Shown: positions 49,924 through 50,354 of the stretch, piece after piece
How the letters are laid out: each line of letters begins with the position of its first letter
Numbering within the stretch: the stretch's first letter is position 1
Assembly (NCBI GenBank): GCA_017541995.1
Contig: JAFXYD010000107.1
Span: forward strand, 1-50,354
From: Oscillospiraceae bacterium
Lineage (GTDB): Bacteria > Bacillota > Clostridia > Oscillospirales > Oscillospiraceae
DNA: 50,354 bases
Direction of reading: 5' to 3'
The notes under the pieces: model-generated
What the model saw: the letters and a program-made list of their open reading frames with translations, nothing else
Told to the model about the DNA's origin: nothing
The model's database searches: none
Translations under genes and position numbers: made by a program

Positions 49924-50354
49924 ATGCTCAAAATTGTTTATCCCATTTGCTGTGGGATGGATGTCCACAAATCGTTTCTTGTCGCTTGTATCGCCACAAC
50001 AAACAGCCAAGGTGTCACGACTTACACAAGCAAGAGGTTTTCAACATTTACCGGCGACCTCCGTCGGTGTGGTGCATGGCTGGCGGAACACAACTGCAAG
50101 GATGTGTGCATGGAGTCCACAGGAAAGTACTGGATTCCCATCTACAACATACTGGAATCATCCTGCAACATTGTTCTTGCCCATCCGAAGTACGTCAAGG
50201 CAATTCGAGGCAAGAAGACTGACAAGAAAGATGCCAAGTGGATCGCGGATATCTTCAAGCACGATCTTGTTTCCGGGAGCTTTATCCCTCCGGCAGATAT
50301 CCGTCAACTTCGGGATTTAGTTCGCTATCGCTGGAAGCTCACAAACTTCACCAC
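49924..50354 (+). mobile_element. IS110-family transposase, 5' part, cut by the window end
   Basis: An open reading frame from ATG 49924 runs off the window after 143 codons. It encodes the N-terminal DEDD RuvC-like domain of IS110-family recombinases: GMDVHKSFLVACIA (Asp13), VCMESTGKYWIPIY (Glu64) and AHPKYVKAIRGKKTDKKDAKW (Asp100 and Asp103 in the DKKD motif). The C-terminal Tnp20 domain with its catalytic Ser would lie beyond the end. AGGGGATGTGTT upstream supplies a weak ribosome-binding site. Codon use and GC are clearly lower than in neighbouring genes, consistent with a mobile element. It belongs to the element whose non-coding end is at about 49690-49923. Confidence 0.93.

Noticed and set aside
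49917..50320. Two overlapping ORFs at the window end read in other frames
   Set aside because: The frame from ATG 49924 gives an unmistakable IS110 transposase N-terminus that is merely cut by the window end; the others are out-of-frame.

Overview
The window is a high-GC (visibly about two-thirds G+C), densely coded segment from an anaerobic, probably endospore-forming gut Firmicute of the Oscillospirales/Oscillospiraceae type. This placement is inferred from gene content: sigK with its pro-sequence, a T-box valS leader, Asp23-FakA, a CD1871A-type CXXC protein, a CotH-family protein with SLH-like repeats, a FrlD-like kinase and GlgD. Most genes start after a good Shine-Dalgarno, and many have TTGnnn-17 bp-TATAAT-like promoters. 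No tRNA, rRNA or CRISPR array is visible.

Layout. 1-429 is a repeat-rich intergenic region. 495-1759: DUF523 protein and a TauE-type permease. 1760-2280: repeat cluster. 2295-6165: type-B carboxylesterase, FrlD-like sugar kinase and a two-subunit chromate transporter. 6244-8125: divergent GT2 glycosyltransferase and TraX-family protein. 8126-8710: second repeat cluster. 8747-9919: a solo Card1/Can2-like CARF-nuclease protein. 9962-12718: an extracytoplasmic thiol-redox operon (TlpA lipoprotein, CD1871A-type protein, NapH-like ferredoxin fused to thioredoxin). 12768-14368: ECF sigma and its membrane partner, divergent from a dihydropyrimidinase (14486-15859). 15996-19614: dCMP deaminase, DUF4363, DUF421, sigK and YitT. 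19662-20308: a small lipoprotein and a 45-aa ORF. 20518-25530: T-box-valS, then Asp23 and FakA. 25576-31148 (minus strand): tsaE-tsaB-upp-antiporter and a CotH-like protein.

31344-40088 is a cell-wall or capsular polymer cluster: two O-antigen-polymerase-like paralogues, two GT2 enzymes, a flippase, a TagB/F-like glycerophosphotransferase, TagD and a HAD-IIA phosphatase. It suggests a glycerol-phosphate-bearing surface polymer. 40130-46954: CapA-like protein, GH25 lysozyme-like lipoprotein, GtrA, asparaginase, a HAD hydrolase broken by a one-base frameshift, and a CtpE-like P-type ATPase. 47072-49614 (minus): glgD-glgA. From about 49690 to the window end lies the left part of an IS110-family element, lower in GC, whose transposase runs off the window; its upstream non-coding end is where a bridge RNA would be expected.

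The most unusual content is (i) intergenic clusters of short palindromes sharing a CTAC edge but with different cores, (ii) the stand-alone CARF-nuclease protein with a Ser in place of the usual acidic residue of the (D/E)xK motif, (iii) an ECF autoregulatory promoter that appears to share its -35 bases with the divergent hydantoinase promoter, (iv) the HAD frameshift that creates a false HAD-ATPase fusion, and (v) the IS110 end next to the glycogen genes.
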